Source: Mesorhizobium sp. Root554 (lineage in GTDB: Bacteria; Pseudomonadota; Alphaproteobacteria; Rhizobiales; Rhizobiaceae). From it: DNA of 64,000 nt. Shown here piece by piece: positions 1 to 8,310 of this stretch. Each line of letters starts with the position of its first letter. The stretch's first letter is position 1. The notes under the pieces are model-generated. The model was not told the origin of the DNA. It made no database searches and saw only the letters and a program-made list of their open reading frames with translations. Position numbers and translations under genes: made by a program. The stretch lies in assembly GCF_001427025.1 (NCBI RefSeq), contig NZ_LMGA01000001.1:3298017-3362016 (forward strand), given 5' to 3'.

Positions 1-399
1 ACCTGTCAGCCCCGTCGGCGTCTTGTGGTCATTCTCGAAAAATGCCGAATAGCTGTCGATGTTGGGCCGAAAACCCTTGCGCAGGACCAGTTCCGCCTTC
101 CCCCAGGCAAGCCCGGAATGGAACCGCGACCCTGTGCTGCCCTGGATGCAATGATCCGGCCACAGGGTTTGCGGACCATAGTCCATCTCGATTGCCTCGA
201 ACGGTTTCCTGCCGGGATGGCTGGAAGCGAAGCTGGAGTGACCGGCAGGGTGCCAATCCTGCGTCATGACGACATGATCGGCATGACGGATCAGATCGTT
301 GACGAGCGGAACGATCTCGTCGCCGCCGGCAACCGCCAGCGCCCCGCCGGGGCAAAAATCGTTCTGCATGTCGATGACGATCAAAGCTTCGTTGGACAA
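1..399 (-). CDS. pncA: Nicotinamidase PncA, 3' end outside window
   Basis: Hydrolyses nicotinamide to nicotinate and ammonia in the cytoplasm (NAD salvage). The frame starts at a TTG at 399, five bases after a perfect AGGAGG (405-410), and stays open for 133 codons to the window edge. Visible marks of the isochorismatase-like nicotinamidase family are IDMQNDFCPGGALAV near the N-terminus (catalytic Asp10), the metal-binding QDWHPAGHSSF segment (Asp48, His50, His54), LWPDHCIQGS (77-88 region) and the catalytic-lysine segment LRKG (Lys108) followed by DSYSAFF. The family is about 200-215 residues long, so roughly the last third, including the catalytic cysteine, lies outside. It is divergent from the molybdenum hydroxylase operon across 185 bases. 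The identification is very secure; no ATG start exists for this frame. Confidence 0.93.
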   Translation of the reverse strand, partial: MSNEALIVIDMQNDFCPGGALAVAGGDEIVPLVNDLIRHADHVVMTQDWHPAGHSSFASSHPGRKPFEAIEMDYGPQTLWPDHCIQGSTGSRFHSGLAWGKAELVLRKGFRPNIDSYSAFFENDHKTPTGLTG

Positions 400-491
400 G
401 AAAGCCTCCTCGCGAACGGAAGGCAGAAACTCGGCCAGATGGCCGCTTGCGTCAACCGCGAACCGTCCGTCGCCGCCTGCGAAACTCGGCT

Positions 492-532
492 TTGACAATA
501 TGACGCGGCTTGATATCATTTGCATACGAATG
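492..532 (+). promoter_or_regulatory. Promoter and palindromic operator for the Mo-hydroxylase operon
   Basis: TTGACA at 492-497 and TATCAT at 514-519 (16-base spacer) form a credible sigma70-type promoter reading toward the gene at 585. The palindrome CATTTGCATACGAATG at 517-532 overlaps the -10 and presumed start, with 12 of 16 positions symmetric, a position suited to repression. A closely related 16-mer lies at 12137-12152. The binding protein is unknown; the MarR regulator of the same operon is the nearest candidate, though the core also resembles GntR/FCD-type sites. Confidence 0.5.
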
Positions 533-584
533 AATTGGCCGGCACACCGGCTGGTCTTGGGGAAGGCCGCTCCTCGCGAAGTTT

Positions 585-1478
585 ATGTCTGCGGTGAAAT
601 GGAAGGCAGGCGTGACTCGTTACGCAAAGCCCACCGAACTTGAACAGGCGCTCGCCCTGCTTGGCGAAGGATCCTGGCGAATACTTGCCGGCGGCACGGA
701 TTTCTATCCGGCCTTGGGCAACCGGCCATTGCGGGAAAATGTGCTCGACATAAACGGCCTCTCGGCGCTGCGCGGCATCGCCGAGAGGGACAACCATTGG
801 TCTATCGGTTCGCGCACCGCCTGGACCGATCTCATCGGGCATGAGTTGCCGCCGGCCTTTGATGCCCTGAAGCAGGCCGCGCGTGAGGTCGGTTCGCAAC
901 AGATCCAGAATGTCGCGTCCATTGCCGGCAATCTCTGCAACGCTTCTCCGGCCGCCGACGGTGCTCCGGCGCTGATGGTGCTGGGCAGCGAGGTCGAACT
1001 GCGTTCTGCGGCGTCGACGCGATACCTCCCGCTCGAAGCCTTTATTCTCGGCAACCGGCGCACCGCCTTGCAGCCCAACGAGATGGTAACGGCCATTCGC
1101 GTTCCGAAGGCCGCCGCCACCGGCCGCTCGGCCTTCGTCAAGCTTGGCGCACGGCGCTACCTGGTGATTTCGATCGCCATGGCCGCCGCCCGGTTCGTCA
1201 TCGAGAACGGAATAGTTGCGGAGGCTTCGATTGCCGTCGGTTCCTGCTCGGCGGTTGCTGTCCGCTTGGCGGGGCTGGAATCCCTGTTGCTGGGGAAATC
1301 GGTCAGGGAATTGCCGGACATCGTGCGCGATGCATCGATTGATGAACTCTCGCCCATCGATGATGTGCGTGGCACCGCCCTCTATAGGCGAGACGCAGCG
1401 CGGGAAATCGTCAGCCGCGCCATGCTCTCCGCCACCGGACTTGATTCCGCTGAAATAGCGGCCGGGATGGTTGCATGA
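585..1478 (+). CDS. FAD-binding subunit of a molybdenum hydroxylase (xanthine dehydrogenase family)
   Basis: Medium subunit of a xanthine-dehydrogenase/CO-dehydrogenase-type enzyme; it carries FAD and passes electrons from the Fe-S clusters to the acceptor. The 297-residue length is typical. The FAD-pyrophosphate loop AGGTDFYP is at residues 35-42 and the second flavin motif SIAGNLCNASPAADG at 112-126, both characteristic of FAD_binding_5 proteins; the CO_deh_flav_C domain follows from about 175. No convincing SD precedes the ATG, but no better start was found. The last codons overlap the next gene (ATGAGC), so the subunits are translationally coupled. The substrate cannot be read from this subunit; context points to an N-heterocycle such as nicotinate. 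Confidence 0.9.
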   Translation: MSAVKWKAGVTRYAKPTELEQALALLGEGSWRILAGGTDFYPALGNRPLRENVLDINGLSALRGIAERDNHWSIGSRTAWTDLIGHELPPAFDALKQAAREVGSQQIQNVASIAGNLCNASPAADGAPALMVLGSEVELRSAASTRYLPLEAFILGNRRTALQPNEMVTAIRVPKAAATGRSAFVKLGARRYLVISIAMAAARFVIENGIVAEASIAVGSCSAVAVRLAGLESLLLGKSVRELPDIVRDASIDELSPIDDVRGTALYRRDAAREIVSRAMLSATGLDSAEIAAGMVA

Positions 1479-4228
1479 GCATCGACGGCGTTGACATCGA
1501 GTTCGCGGTGAACGGAACGGCAGTTTCGGTCCGAACCCTGCCTGTTCGCCGCCTTTCGGCGCTGCTGCGCGATGATTTGCGGATGACGGGAACGAAGGTG
1601 GGCTGCGATGCCGGCGATTGCGGCGCCTGTACCGTGCTGGTCGAAGGGGCGCCAGTCTGCGCCTGCCTGGTGCCGGCTGCATCCGTGGCCGGGTGCTCCG
1701 TTACCACAGTAGAAGGGCTTGCCGCCTGCAATCTGTCGGCGCTGCAGGCATCCTTTCTAAAGCACGGCGCGGCCCAGTGCGGCATTTGCACGCCAGGCCT
1801 TCTCGTCGCGGCAACAGCCTTGCTGGAACGGAATGCCTCTCCAACCGAGGCGGAGGTGCAGGACGCGCTGGGCGGGATACTGTGCCGCTGCACCGGCTAC
1901 CGCAAGATCGTCGCGGCAGTGATGGACGTCTCGTCGAATGCGCTCGGATTGGATCGCCGATGGCCGAGGGTGGGGCAGGCTGTGGGAGCGTCGCCGGTCC
2001 GGCTGGATGGTGTGCCGAAAGTGACGGGGGCTGAAAAGTTCGGCGCCGATTCCTTCCCGACGGACGCTTTGGCTGTGGCTGTGATCCGGTCGCCTTATTT
2101 CCATGCGGATTTCAGCTTTGGCGATCTTGCTGGATGGGCTGAGGGCCGGCCGGGCATCGTCGCTATCTTCACGGCGGCCGACATTTCCGGGCGCAATTGT
2201 TTCGGCGTCATCACGCCCTTTGCCGATCAGCCGGCGCTGGCCGAGGAAACGGCTAGGTTCCGCGGCGAGGCGGTGGCGCTGGTCGCGGGCGAGCGGGAAG
2301 CGATGCTCGCTCTCGACCTCACGGATTTTCCCGTGGAATGGCGCGAGCGGCCCAACATGCTGGAAGCGGCCGCTGCAACCGCCGAAGGCGCGTACCGCAT
2401 TCATTCTGGCCGTGAGGGAAACCTGCTGACCAGCGGCTTTGTCGAACGCGGCGATCCTGACGAAGCGCTTGCCTGCGCGGCCTTCATCGTGTCCGGCGCC
2501 ATCAGCACCTCCTATGTCGAACACGCCTATATCGAGCCGGAGGCAGGCCATGCCTATATGGACGGCGACACGCTGGTGATCGTCGCCTGTACCCAGGCGC
2601 CCTACATGGACCGCGACGAGACGGCCAAGGTGTTGGGACTCGCGCCTGAAAAGGTCCGCATCGTGCCGACCGCCACAGGTGGAGGTTTTGGCTCCAAGCT
2701 GGACATCTCGTTGCAGCCGCTGATCGGGCTCGTGGCATTGAAAACAGGCCGACCCGCCGCCCTTGCCTACACACGCGGCGAATCCATGATGTCGACGACC
2801 AAGCGTCATCCGGCACAGATGCAGGCGCGCATCGGCGCCGACGCCGAAGGCCGCATTGTCGGCATGACTTTCGCGGGCGAGTTCAACACCGGCGCCTATG
2901 CGAGCTGGGGGCCGACCGTCGCCAACCGCGTGCCGGTTCATGCCAGCGGCCCTTACCTCACGCCGAACTATCGCGCCTGGGGGCGGGCGATCCATACCAA
3001 CGGCCCGATCTCAGGGGCCTTTCGCGGCTTTGGGGTGCCGCAGGCGACGCTCATGCAGGAAACCTTGTATGATGAGCTTGCCGCAAAGCTGAACATTGAT
3101 CGGTTAGAGTTCCGGCTGCGCAATTGCCTTCGTAACGGTGCCGAAACGGTTACCGGACAATGGCTGGAAAGCGGCGTCGGCATTGCCGATTGCCTGGACG
3201 CGTTGAAGCCGCACTGGCGGCGTGCCCTGGCCGAGGCCGAAGCCTTCAATACATCGGACAGCGGCCTGAAACGTGGCGTTGGCATAGCCTCGTGCTGGTA
3301 TGGTTGCGGCAACACGTCTTTGCCAAACCCGTCCACCATCAAGGTCGGCCTCTCGCAAAGAGGCGAGGTGGTGCTGCATCAGGGCGCGGTCGACATCGGC
3401 CAGGGTTCGAACACAGTCATCGCGCAGATTTGCGCAGACGCGCTTGGCGTGCCGCTGCAGTCGCTGCGCCTCAGGGGCGCCGACACCGCGATAACTCCCG
3501 ACGCAGGCAAGACCTCGGCCTCGCGCCAGACTTTCATCACCGGCAAGGCCGCTCAAAAAGCCGGTCAGGCGCTGCGCGACGCGGTCCTGCGCTTTGCCAA
3601 CGTTTCGGCGCAGGCCGAGCTCGATCTTGACGGATCGGTCGTGGTGATCCGCGAGGGCGAGGCCGTCCGGCGCATCGATCTGGCGTCGATGCCCGCGGAT
3701 GCCGATGGCTTCGTCTTTGTGGCTGAGGAGACCTACGATCCGCCGGTGACGGCCATGGATGCCAAGGGCCAGGGTAAGCCTTATGCCGTCTACGGCTACG
3801 GCGCGCAGATCGCTGAACTCGAGGTCGATATGAAGCTCGGCACGGTGAAGCTCATCAAGATCACCGCGGCACACGACGTCGGCAAGGCGATCAATCCGAT
3901 ACTGGCGGAAGGCCAGATCGAAGGCGGTATCGCCCAGGGCATAGGCATGGCGCTGATGGAGGAATACATCCCCGGCCGCACCGAGAATTTGCATGATTAT
4001 CTCATTCCGACAATCGGCGACGTGCCGCCGATTGAAACGATCCTTGTCGAGGTGCCCGATCCCGAAGGTCCGTTCGGCGCCAAGGGGCTGGGCGAGCATG
4101 TGCTGATCCCGACGGCACCGGCCATCCTGAACGCGATTCGCCATGCCACCGGCATTCTCGTCACCAAGGTTCCCGCCACCCCGTCACGGGTGCTGGCGGC
4201 GATCCAGGCAGGAAAGGACGCCGCATGA
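1475..4228 (+). CDS. Fused [2Fe-2S]/molybdopterin subunit of a molybdenum hydroxylase
   Basis: A single 917-residue chain combining what is usually two subunits. Residues 1-155 form the small Fe-S subunit: plant-type cluster ligands Cys44, Cys49, Cys52 and probably Cys64, then the helical-domain cluster Cys102-x2-Cys105 and CRC at 137-139 with the usual CRCTGY ending. From about 165 onward is the aldehyde oxidase/xanthine dehydrogenase Mo-binding region, with GGGFGSK, AFRGFGVPQ and, near the C-terminus, the GAKGLGEH loop whose Glu874 matches the catalytic base of the family. The Mo cofactor would hydroxylate a heterocycle with water-derived oxygen. It overlaps its neighbours at both ends (ATGA-type), so the operon is tight. 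Annotation as xanthine dehydrogenase would be too specific; nicotinate-dehydrogenase-like activity is an inference from context. Confidence 0.88.
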   Translation: MSIDGVDIEFAVNGTAVSVRTLPVRRLSALLRDDLRMTGTKVGCDAGDCGACTVLVEGAPVCACLVPAASVAGCSVTTVEGLAACNLSALQASFLKHGAAQCGICTPGLLVAATALLERNASPTEAEVQDALGGILCRCTGYRKIVAAVMDVSSNALGLDRRWPRVGQAVGASPVRLDGVPKVTGAEKFGADSFPTDALAVAVIRSPYFHADFSFGDLAGWAEGRPGIVAIFTAADISGRNCFGVITPFADQPALAEETARFRGEAVALVAGEREAMLALDLTDFPVEWRERPNMLEAAAATAEGAYRIHSGREGNLLTSGFVERGDPDEALACAAFIVSGAISTSYVEHAYIEPEAGHAYMDGDTLVIVACTQAPYMDRDETAKVLGLAPEKVRIVPTATGGGFGSKLDISLQPLIGLVALKTGRPAALAYTRGESMMSTTKRHPAQMQARIGADAEGRIVGMTFAGEFNTGAYASWGPTVANRVPVHASGPYLTPNYRAWGRAIHTNGPISGAFRGFGVPQATLMQETLYDELAAKLNIDRLEFRLRNCLRNGAETVTGQWLESGVGIADCLDALKPHWRRALAEAEAFNTSDSGLKRGVGIASCWYGCGNTSLPNPSTIKVGLSQRGEVVLHQGAVDIGQGSNTVIAQICADALGVPLQSLRLRGADTAITPDAGKTSASRQTFITGKAAQKAGQALRDAVLRFANVSAQAELDLDGSVVVIREGEAVRRIDLASMPADADGFVFVAEETYDPPVTAMDAKGQGKPYAVYGYGAQIAELEVDMKLGTVKLIKITAAHDVGKAINPILAEGQIEGGIAQGIGMALMEEYIPGRTENLHDYLIPTIGDVPPIETILVEVPDPEGPFGAKGLGEHVLIPTAPAILNAIRHATGILVTKVPATPSRVLAAIQAGKDAA

Positions 4229-5766
4229 GCGAGCTTTCCGAACGGTTTGAAACCCACGATCCCGGTCAGAAGCAGATAGCCGAAAAGGTTCGCTGCGACG
4301 CCTGTCCCGTCATGTGCTACATCGCCGATGGCCGCACCGGAGCTTGCGATCGTTACGGCAACATAGACGGCCGCATCGTTCGCATGGACCCGCTGACGAT
4401 CCTCGATCATGCGGCCGATGCCGGCGGCGCAGTCGTTCCCTTTGCCGTGGGGGACCGGGAGTGGAACGGCGATCTTGTCAGCACTGCGCGCCCGTTCGTC
4501 ACCGCCATCGGCGCCGGCACGACCTATCCCGACTACAAGCCAGCGCCCTTCATCGTCAGCCAGGAGGTCGAGGGTGTCGATCTCGTGACGGTCGTCACCG
4601 AAGGCATCTTCTCCTATTGCGGCGTCAAGGTGAAGATAGATACGGACCGTCACCTCGGTCCCGAAACGGCGATGGTGCGAGCGCAGGGCGAGGCGGTCGG
4701 CCACGTGACAACAGGTGAATACGGCTCGCAGATGCTGTCGCTCGGCGGCGTGCAGCATCTGACCGGCGGCTCGAAGCAGGAAGGCCGCGTCACCTGCGAC
4801 ACACTGCTCGACCTTTGCAACCGCAAGCCCGTCGAACTGGCCATCGAGGGCGGTTCGACAGTCATTGTCGAAGCCGGCAAGCCGCCCGTTATCGACGGCA
4901 AGGCAGAGAGCCGCATGCGCGTCGGCTGCGGCTCCGCCACCATCGGCATGTTCGCCTCGCAATGGCGCGGGCTGGTCGACGAGGTCGTCGTGGTCGACGA
5001 TCACATCACCGGTGTCGTGTCCGAGCATCAGGCCGGCAAGGTGCTGGGCTGGGAAGACACCGGCATCAGGATCGTCGGTCGCCGCTCAACCCCTGGCCGC
5101 TATTTCAAGGTGTCGGAACCAGGCATCGGCTGGGGCGGCACGAGCATTTCCGACCCGCTGTCGATTCTTGGCGACTGGAATGAGAAAAAAGGCGCTCGCC
5201 CCGGCCTGTCGCTGCTCATGGTGTCGACCACTGGCGAGCAGTTTGCCTACTACGAACTGGACGCGGCGTTGAAGCCGGTCGAAAAGCCGTTCCCTGAACG
5301 GCTGCGCAAATCGGTGGGCCTGATCGAGGACAATTGCGAGCCGGCGCTGTGCACGGTGCTGTTCATTGGCGGCGCGGGCGGTTCGCTGCGGGCCGGCGTC
5401 ACCGAAAATCCGGTCAATCTCACCCGTTCCGTCCAGGGGATGAAAACCTATGTCACAGTTGGCGGCGCGCCGGTCTATGTCTGGCCCGGCGGTGGCATCA
5501 CCCTGATGGTGGATGTCACCCGCGTGCCCGAAAACGCCTTCGGCTATGTGCCGACCCCGGCGCTGGTGGCGCCGATAGAGTTCACGCTGAGACGGGATGA
5601 CTACATAAGGCTTGGTGGCTACGCGGACGAAATCCGCAGCGTCGAAGACGTCAAAGCGCGCGGCGGCGAATATCTCAATGCCCGGCGCGACAGGGACGCT
5701 CCACCCAGCAATCCGTGGCCACCGCTGGCGCAATTACACAGAGGTGGCGAGGGTGGCCGATCATGA
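4225..5766 (+). CDS. 6-hydroxynicotinate reductase-like protein
   Basis: A 513-residue protein that I match to the 6-hydroxynicotinate reductase family known from anaerobic nicotinate fermentation in Eubacterium barkeri; that enzyme reduces 6-hydroxynicotinate to 1,4,5,6-tetrahydro-6-oxonicotinate with ferredoxin. Directly visible: four N-terminal cysteines spaced C24-x2-C27-x3-C31-x9-C41 (in CDACPVMC and GACDRYG), suitable for a [4Fe-4S] cluster, and a glycine-rich segment around 233-240 (VGCGSATI). There is no signal peptide or membrane segment. It overlaps the Mo subunit upstream (ATGA) and the UPF0280 gene downstream (ATGA). The electron donor is not in the operon, though fpr lies about 6.5 kb downstream. 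Family recall is good; the substrate is not demonstrated. Confidence 0.75.
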   Translation: MSELSERFETHDPGQKQIAEKVRCDACPVMCYIADGRTGACDRYGNIDGRIVRMDPLTILDHAADAGGAVVPFAVGDREWNGDLVSTARPFVTAIGAGTTYPDYKPAPFIVSQEVEGVDLVTVVTEGIFSYCGVKVKIDTDRHLGPETAMVRAQGEAVGHVTTGEYGSQMLSLGGVQHLTGGSKQEGRVTCDTLLDLCNRKPVELAIEGGSTVIVEAGKPPVIDGKAESRMRVGCGSATIGMFASQWRGLVDEVVVVDDHITGVVSEHQAGKVLGWEDTGIRIVGRRSTPGRYFKVSEPGIGWGGTSISDPLSILGDWNEKKGARPGLSLLMVSTTGEQFAYYELDAALKPVEKPFPERLRKSVGLIEDNCEPALCTVLFIGGAGGSLRAGVTENPVNLTRSVQGMKTYVTVGGAPVYVWPGGGITLMVDVTRVPENAFGYVPTPALVAPIEFTLRRDDYIRLGGYADEIRSVEDVKARGGEYLNARRDRDAPPSNPWPPLAQLHRGGEGGRS

Positions 5767-6668
5767 ACGGCCCGCAGGCGCACTGGCTGGAAGACGGCAG
5801 GCGGCTTCATCTCAATCACGGACCTATCGATCTTGTCATCGAGGTTTTCGGACCGCCGACCGAACGCCGGTTGGCTTACGAGCAAGCAATCGCCCGCTTC
5901 GAGACAGTGCTCGGCGAACTGGTGGAGGAACTGGCCGAACTTCGCCGGCCGGCCACTCCTGGGCCCCGGCCTTTCTGGCGCACAACTGCTCGCCGTATGG
6001 AGCAGGCGGTTTCGCCACTCGCCCATACCTTCATCACGCCGATGGCGGCCGTGGCCGGCTCGGTCGCGGATGAAGTGCTGGCGGCTCTGGTGGCGGGCCG
6101 TACGCTCGACAAGGCCTATGTCAACAATGGCGGCGACATCGCTTTGCATCTGGCCCCGGGCCAGACGATGACGTTGGCGATCGGCGGAACCGGCCATGGC
6201 CTCTCGGACCGTATCGCTATCAGCGCCGACAACCCGGTGCGCGGCATCGCCACCAGCGGCTGGCGTGGGCGGTCTTTCTCGCTTGGCATTGCTGATGCCG
6301 TCACGGTGCTGGCCCGCAATGGCGCTGCTGCCGACGCCGCCGCAACGCTGATCGCCAACGCGGTCGATCTGCCGGGCCACCCCGCGGTGGCGTGTCAGGC
6401 GGCGTGCGAACTGGCACCGGACAGTGATCTCGGCGATCGGCTGGTGACGACTGGCGTGGGATATTTGTCCGAGCAGGATATTGAAACGGCATTGTCCGCC
6501 GGCCTTGGGGTGGCGGAGGATTTTCGCCGGCGCGGCCTGATCGAGGCGTCGGCATTGTTCCTTGCAGGCAGATGTGTGATGACGGGCCCATTCCCGTCGA
6601 AGAGTTCTCTTTCGCCGCCGGCTGGAACCATCGACCAGTCATTCGCCAGGGGTCCTGCCCATGCCTGA
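5763..6668 (+). CDS. UPF0280 family protein (ApbE-like fold)
   Basis: 301 residues, starting at the ATG that overlaps the preceding stop (ATGA) rather than the 16-codon-longer open frame. UPF0280 proteins are related to ApbE flavin transferases. Here AYVNNGGDIAL near residue 120 matches the ApbE 'V-x-x-GGD' segment, RGIATSGW near 161 matches the SG loop, and SLGIADAVTVLA followed by AADAAATLIANA matches the conserved ApbE tail. Classical ApbE proteins are lipoproteins exported to the periplasm; this one has no signal peptide, so it would act in the cytoplasm. Its position directly after the reductase suggests a cofactor-maturation role, perhaps flavinylation, which is inference. The last 40 residues are low-complexity and poorly conserved in appearance. 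Confidence 0.8.
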   Translation: MNGPQAHWLEDGRRLHLNHGPIDLVIEVFGPPTERRLAYEQAIARFETVLGELVEELAELRRPATPGPRPFWRTTARRMEQAVSPLAHTFITPMAAVAGSVADEVLAALVAGRTLDKAYVNNGGDIALHLAPGQTMTLAIGGTGHGLSDRIAISADNPVRGIATSGWRGRSFSLGIADAVTVLARNGAAADAAATLIANAVDLPGHPAVACQAACELAPDSDLGDRLVTTGVGYLSEQDIETALSAGLGVAEDFRRRGLIEASALFLAGRCVMTGPFPSKSSLSPPAGTIDQSFARGPAHA

Positions 6669-7245
6669 CTTTCCCGTCCGCAAGATCGCCGTCATTACCG
6701 AGGAAATCCTTCATGAAGGTGGTCCGGCTCCCGCGATGCCGCGTCGCCGCGCCGCCGCGTGGGCAATCGTGCAAAACCCGTTTGCCGGCAAATATGCCGC
6801 CGATCTGCAGCCGGCGATGGATGATCTGAAGCCGCTTGGCCTTGACCTTACCGACCGATTGATCGCTGCGCTGGGCGGCGATGTCGTGCAGATTGACGGC
6901 TACGGGAAGGGCGCCATTGTCGGCAGCGCAGGCGAGATCGAACATGGCGCGCTTTGGCATGTGCCGGGCGGTTATGCGATGCGGGAGCGCCTCGGTCAGG
7001 CCAAGGCGATTGTGCCCTCGGCGATGAAGGTCGGCGGCATTGGCGCGACACTGGACGTGCCGCTCGGACACATCAACGCCGCCTATGTGCGCAGCCATTT
7101 CGACGCCTTCGAGGTGCGCGCCGGCGACGGCCCCCGCGCGGACGAAATCCTGTTTTGCCTCGCCATGGCCTGTGGCCCGCGTATCCACAGTCGTATGGGT
7201 GGGTTGGAAGCCAAGGACATCAAGTTGTGGGACGGCCAGCGATGA
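6661..7245 (+). CDS. Amino acid synthesis family protein (AA_synth, PF06684-like)
   Basis: 194 residues, overlapping the previous gene by 8 bases and the next by ATGA. It resembles the AA_synth family, whose biochemical role is unestablished. Visible features are the start VRKIAVITEEILHEGG, a conserved PFAGKYAADLQPAMDDL block near 38-56, an IDGYGKGAIVG glycine-rich turn and SAMKVGGIGATLDVPLGH near 120. There is no signal peptide or membrane helix. Members are often found beside amidohydrolase, hydantoinase or hydroxynicotinate-type catabolic genes, which agrees with this neighbourhood. I do not assign a reaction. Confidence 0.75.
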   Translation: MPDFPVRKIAVITEEILHEGGPAPAMPRRRAAAWAIVQNPFAGKYAADLQPAMDDLKPLGLDLTDRLIAALGGDVVQIDGYGKGAIVGSAGEIEHGALWHVPGGYAMRERLGQAKAIVPSAMKVGGIGATLDVPLGHINAAYVRSHFDAFEVRAGDGPRADEILFCLAMACGPRIHSRMGGLEAKDIKLWDGQR

Positions 7246-7703
7246 CCGGCGAAAGCAGTCTCCTCAAGATCGTCGAGGCCGATGCCGCCACGGACGAGGC
7301 CTATCACCTGCAGGAGCAGGTGGGCTTTATCCTGCGCAAGGCGCACCAGCGCCATGTCTCGATTTTCGCCGCTCATATCGCCGACCTGACGCCGCCACAG
7401 TTTGCGGCGTTGGCGAAGCTTCACGACGTCGGCGAGACCTCGCAGAACCAGCTTGGCACGCTTGTCGCCATGGACGCAGCCACGATCAAGGGTGTCATCG
7501 ACCGGCTGAAGGCGCGAGGATTGGTCGATCTTTCCAGGCATGATGCCGACAAGCGCAGGCTGATGGTGAGCCTGACCGCCGAGGGAAGATCGACCATCGA
7601 GCGGCTCATCCCGCTGGCGCAGCAGGCCACACAGGAGACGCTGGCGCCGCTGACGGACAAGGAAATCGCCATTTTCCTGAAGCTTCTGGCAAAGCTTGCC
7701 TGA
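7242..7703 (+). CDS. MarR family transcriptional regulator
   Basis: 153-residue winged-helix regulator. The winged helix-turn-helix is visible as TPPQFAALAKLHDVGETSQNQLG, then the recognition helix MDAATIKGVIDRLKARGLV and the wing RHDADKRRLMVSLTAEGR, all typical of MarR. N-terminal and C-terminal helices would form the dimer. It begins inside the stop of the AA_synth gene (ATGA), so it is the sixth cistron and is probably an autoregulator of the operon responding to an aromatic or heterocyclic ligand. The matching palindromes at 517-532 and 12137-12152 are possible targets, but no direct link is visible. Confidence 0.92.
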   Translation: MTGESSLLKIVEADAATDEAYHLQEQVGFILRKAHQRHVSIFAAHIADLTPPQFAALAKLHDVGETSQNQLGTLVAMDAATIKGVIDRLKARGLVDLSRHDADKRRLMVSLTAEGRSTIERLIPLAQQATQETLAPLTDKEIAIFLKLLAKLA

Positions 7704-7728
7704 GCCCCGCATTCATGAGGAGGCGCGG

Positions 7729-8310
7729 GTGACTGATCCGGTGGACAAGCCCCGAAACGCCCTCTGGCGCTGTCTCTATACGCAGGGCCATGACGCCGCA
7801 CTGCTCACGACTGTCTCCAACGGCTGGAAGCTGACCGGGACAGCCGTGTTCCGGGGCGACAACGGGCCGATGTCAGCCGGTTACTCGGTCGAAATGGACG
7901 AGGCCTGGGTAGCGTTTCGAGGCGCCGTCGCGGGCTTTTCCGGCGGACGGCATTTTCGACACGAAATTGAAAAGACGGCGGAGGGCTGGATGCTCGACGG
8001 CAGGCCTAACGGGCTGGTGGAACTGACCGATCTCGATTTCGGCTTCACGCCCGCAACCAATTTCCAGCAGTTGCGGCGTGCAAACTTGCATATTGGCGAA
8101 AGGGCTGAATTCTCCGTCGTCTGGTTCGACATAGGCAGGGAGCGCTTGCTTGATTTGCCGCAGATATACGAACGGCGCGACGACACCCACTATTGGTATG
8201 AGTCGCCCACGAGCGGATATCGGGCCACGCTCGAGATCGACAGCAGCGGTTTCGTTCGGCTCTATCCGGAACTGTGGCAGATGGAGGATCGGACAGCTTC
8301 AGCGGTATGA
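7729..8310 (+). CDS. Putative glycolipid-binding domain protein (PF06475-like)
   Basis: About 193 residues from a GTG placed five bases after AGGAGG (7718-7723); the longer open frame from 7696 lacks any SD. The sequence has the tryptophan- and acid-rich beta-barrel character of the putative glycolipid-binding family: LWRCLYTQGHDAALL at the start, a central LTDLDFGFTPATNFQQLRR, and HYWYESPTSGYRATLEID near the C-terminus. There is no signal peptide. It lies 25 bases downstream of marR in the same direction, so it may be the last cistron, but its function is unknown and it may be a bystander. Its 3' end overlaps the 3' end of the opposite-strand hyuB by 12 bases. Confidence 0.7.
   Translation: MTDPVDKPRNALWRCLYTQGHDAALLTTVSNGWKLTGTAVFRGDNGPMSAGYSVEMDEAWVAFRGAVAGFSGGRHFRHEIEKTAEGWMLDGRPNGLVELTDLDFGFTPATNFQQLRRANLHIGERAEFSVVWFDIGRERLLDLPQIYERRDDTHYWYESPTSGYRATLEIDSSGFVRLYPELWQMEDRTASAV

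Noticed and set aside
516-1682. Long minus-strand open frame (388 codons) opposite the Mo-hydroxylase FAD gene
   Set aside because: Its translation is Arg/Gly-rich with no recognisable family; it mirrors the codon pattern of a well-supported gene on the other strand in high-GC DNA.
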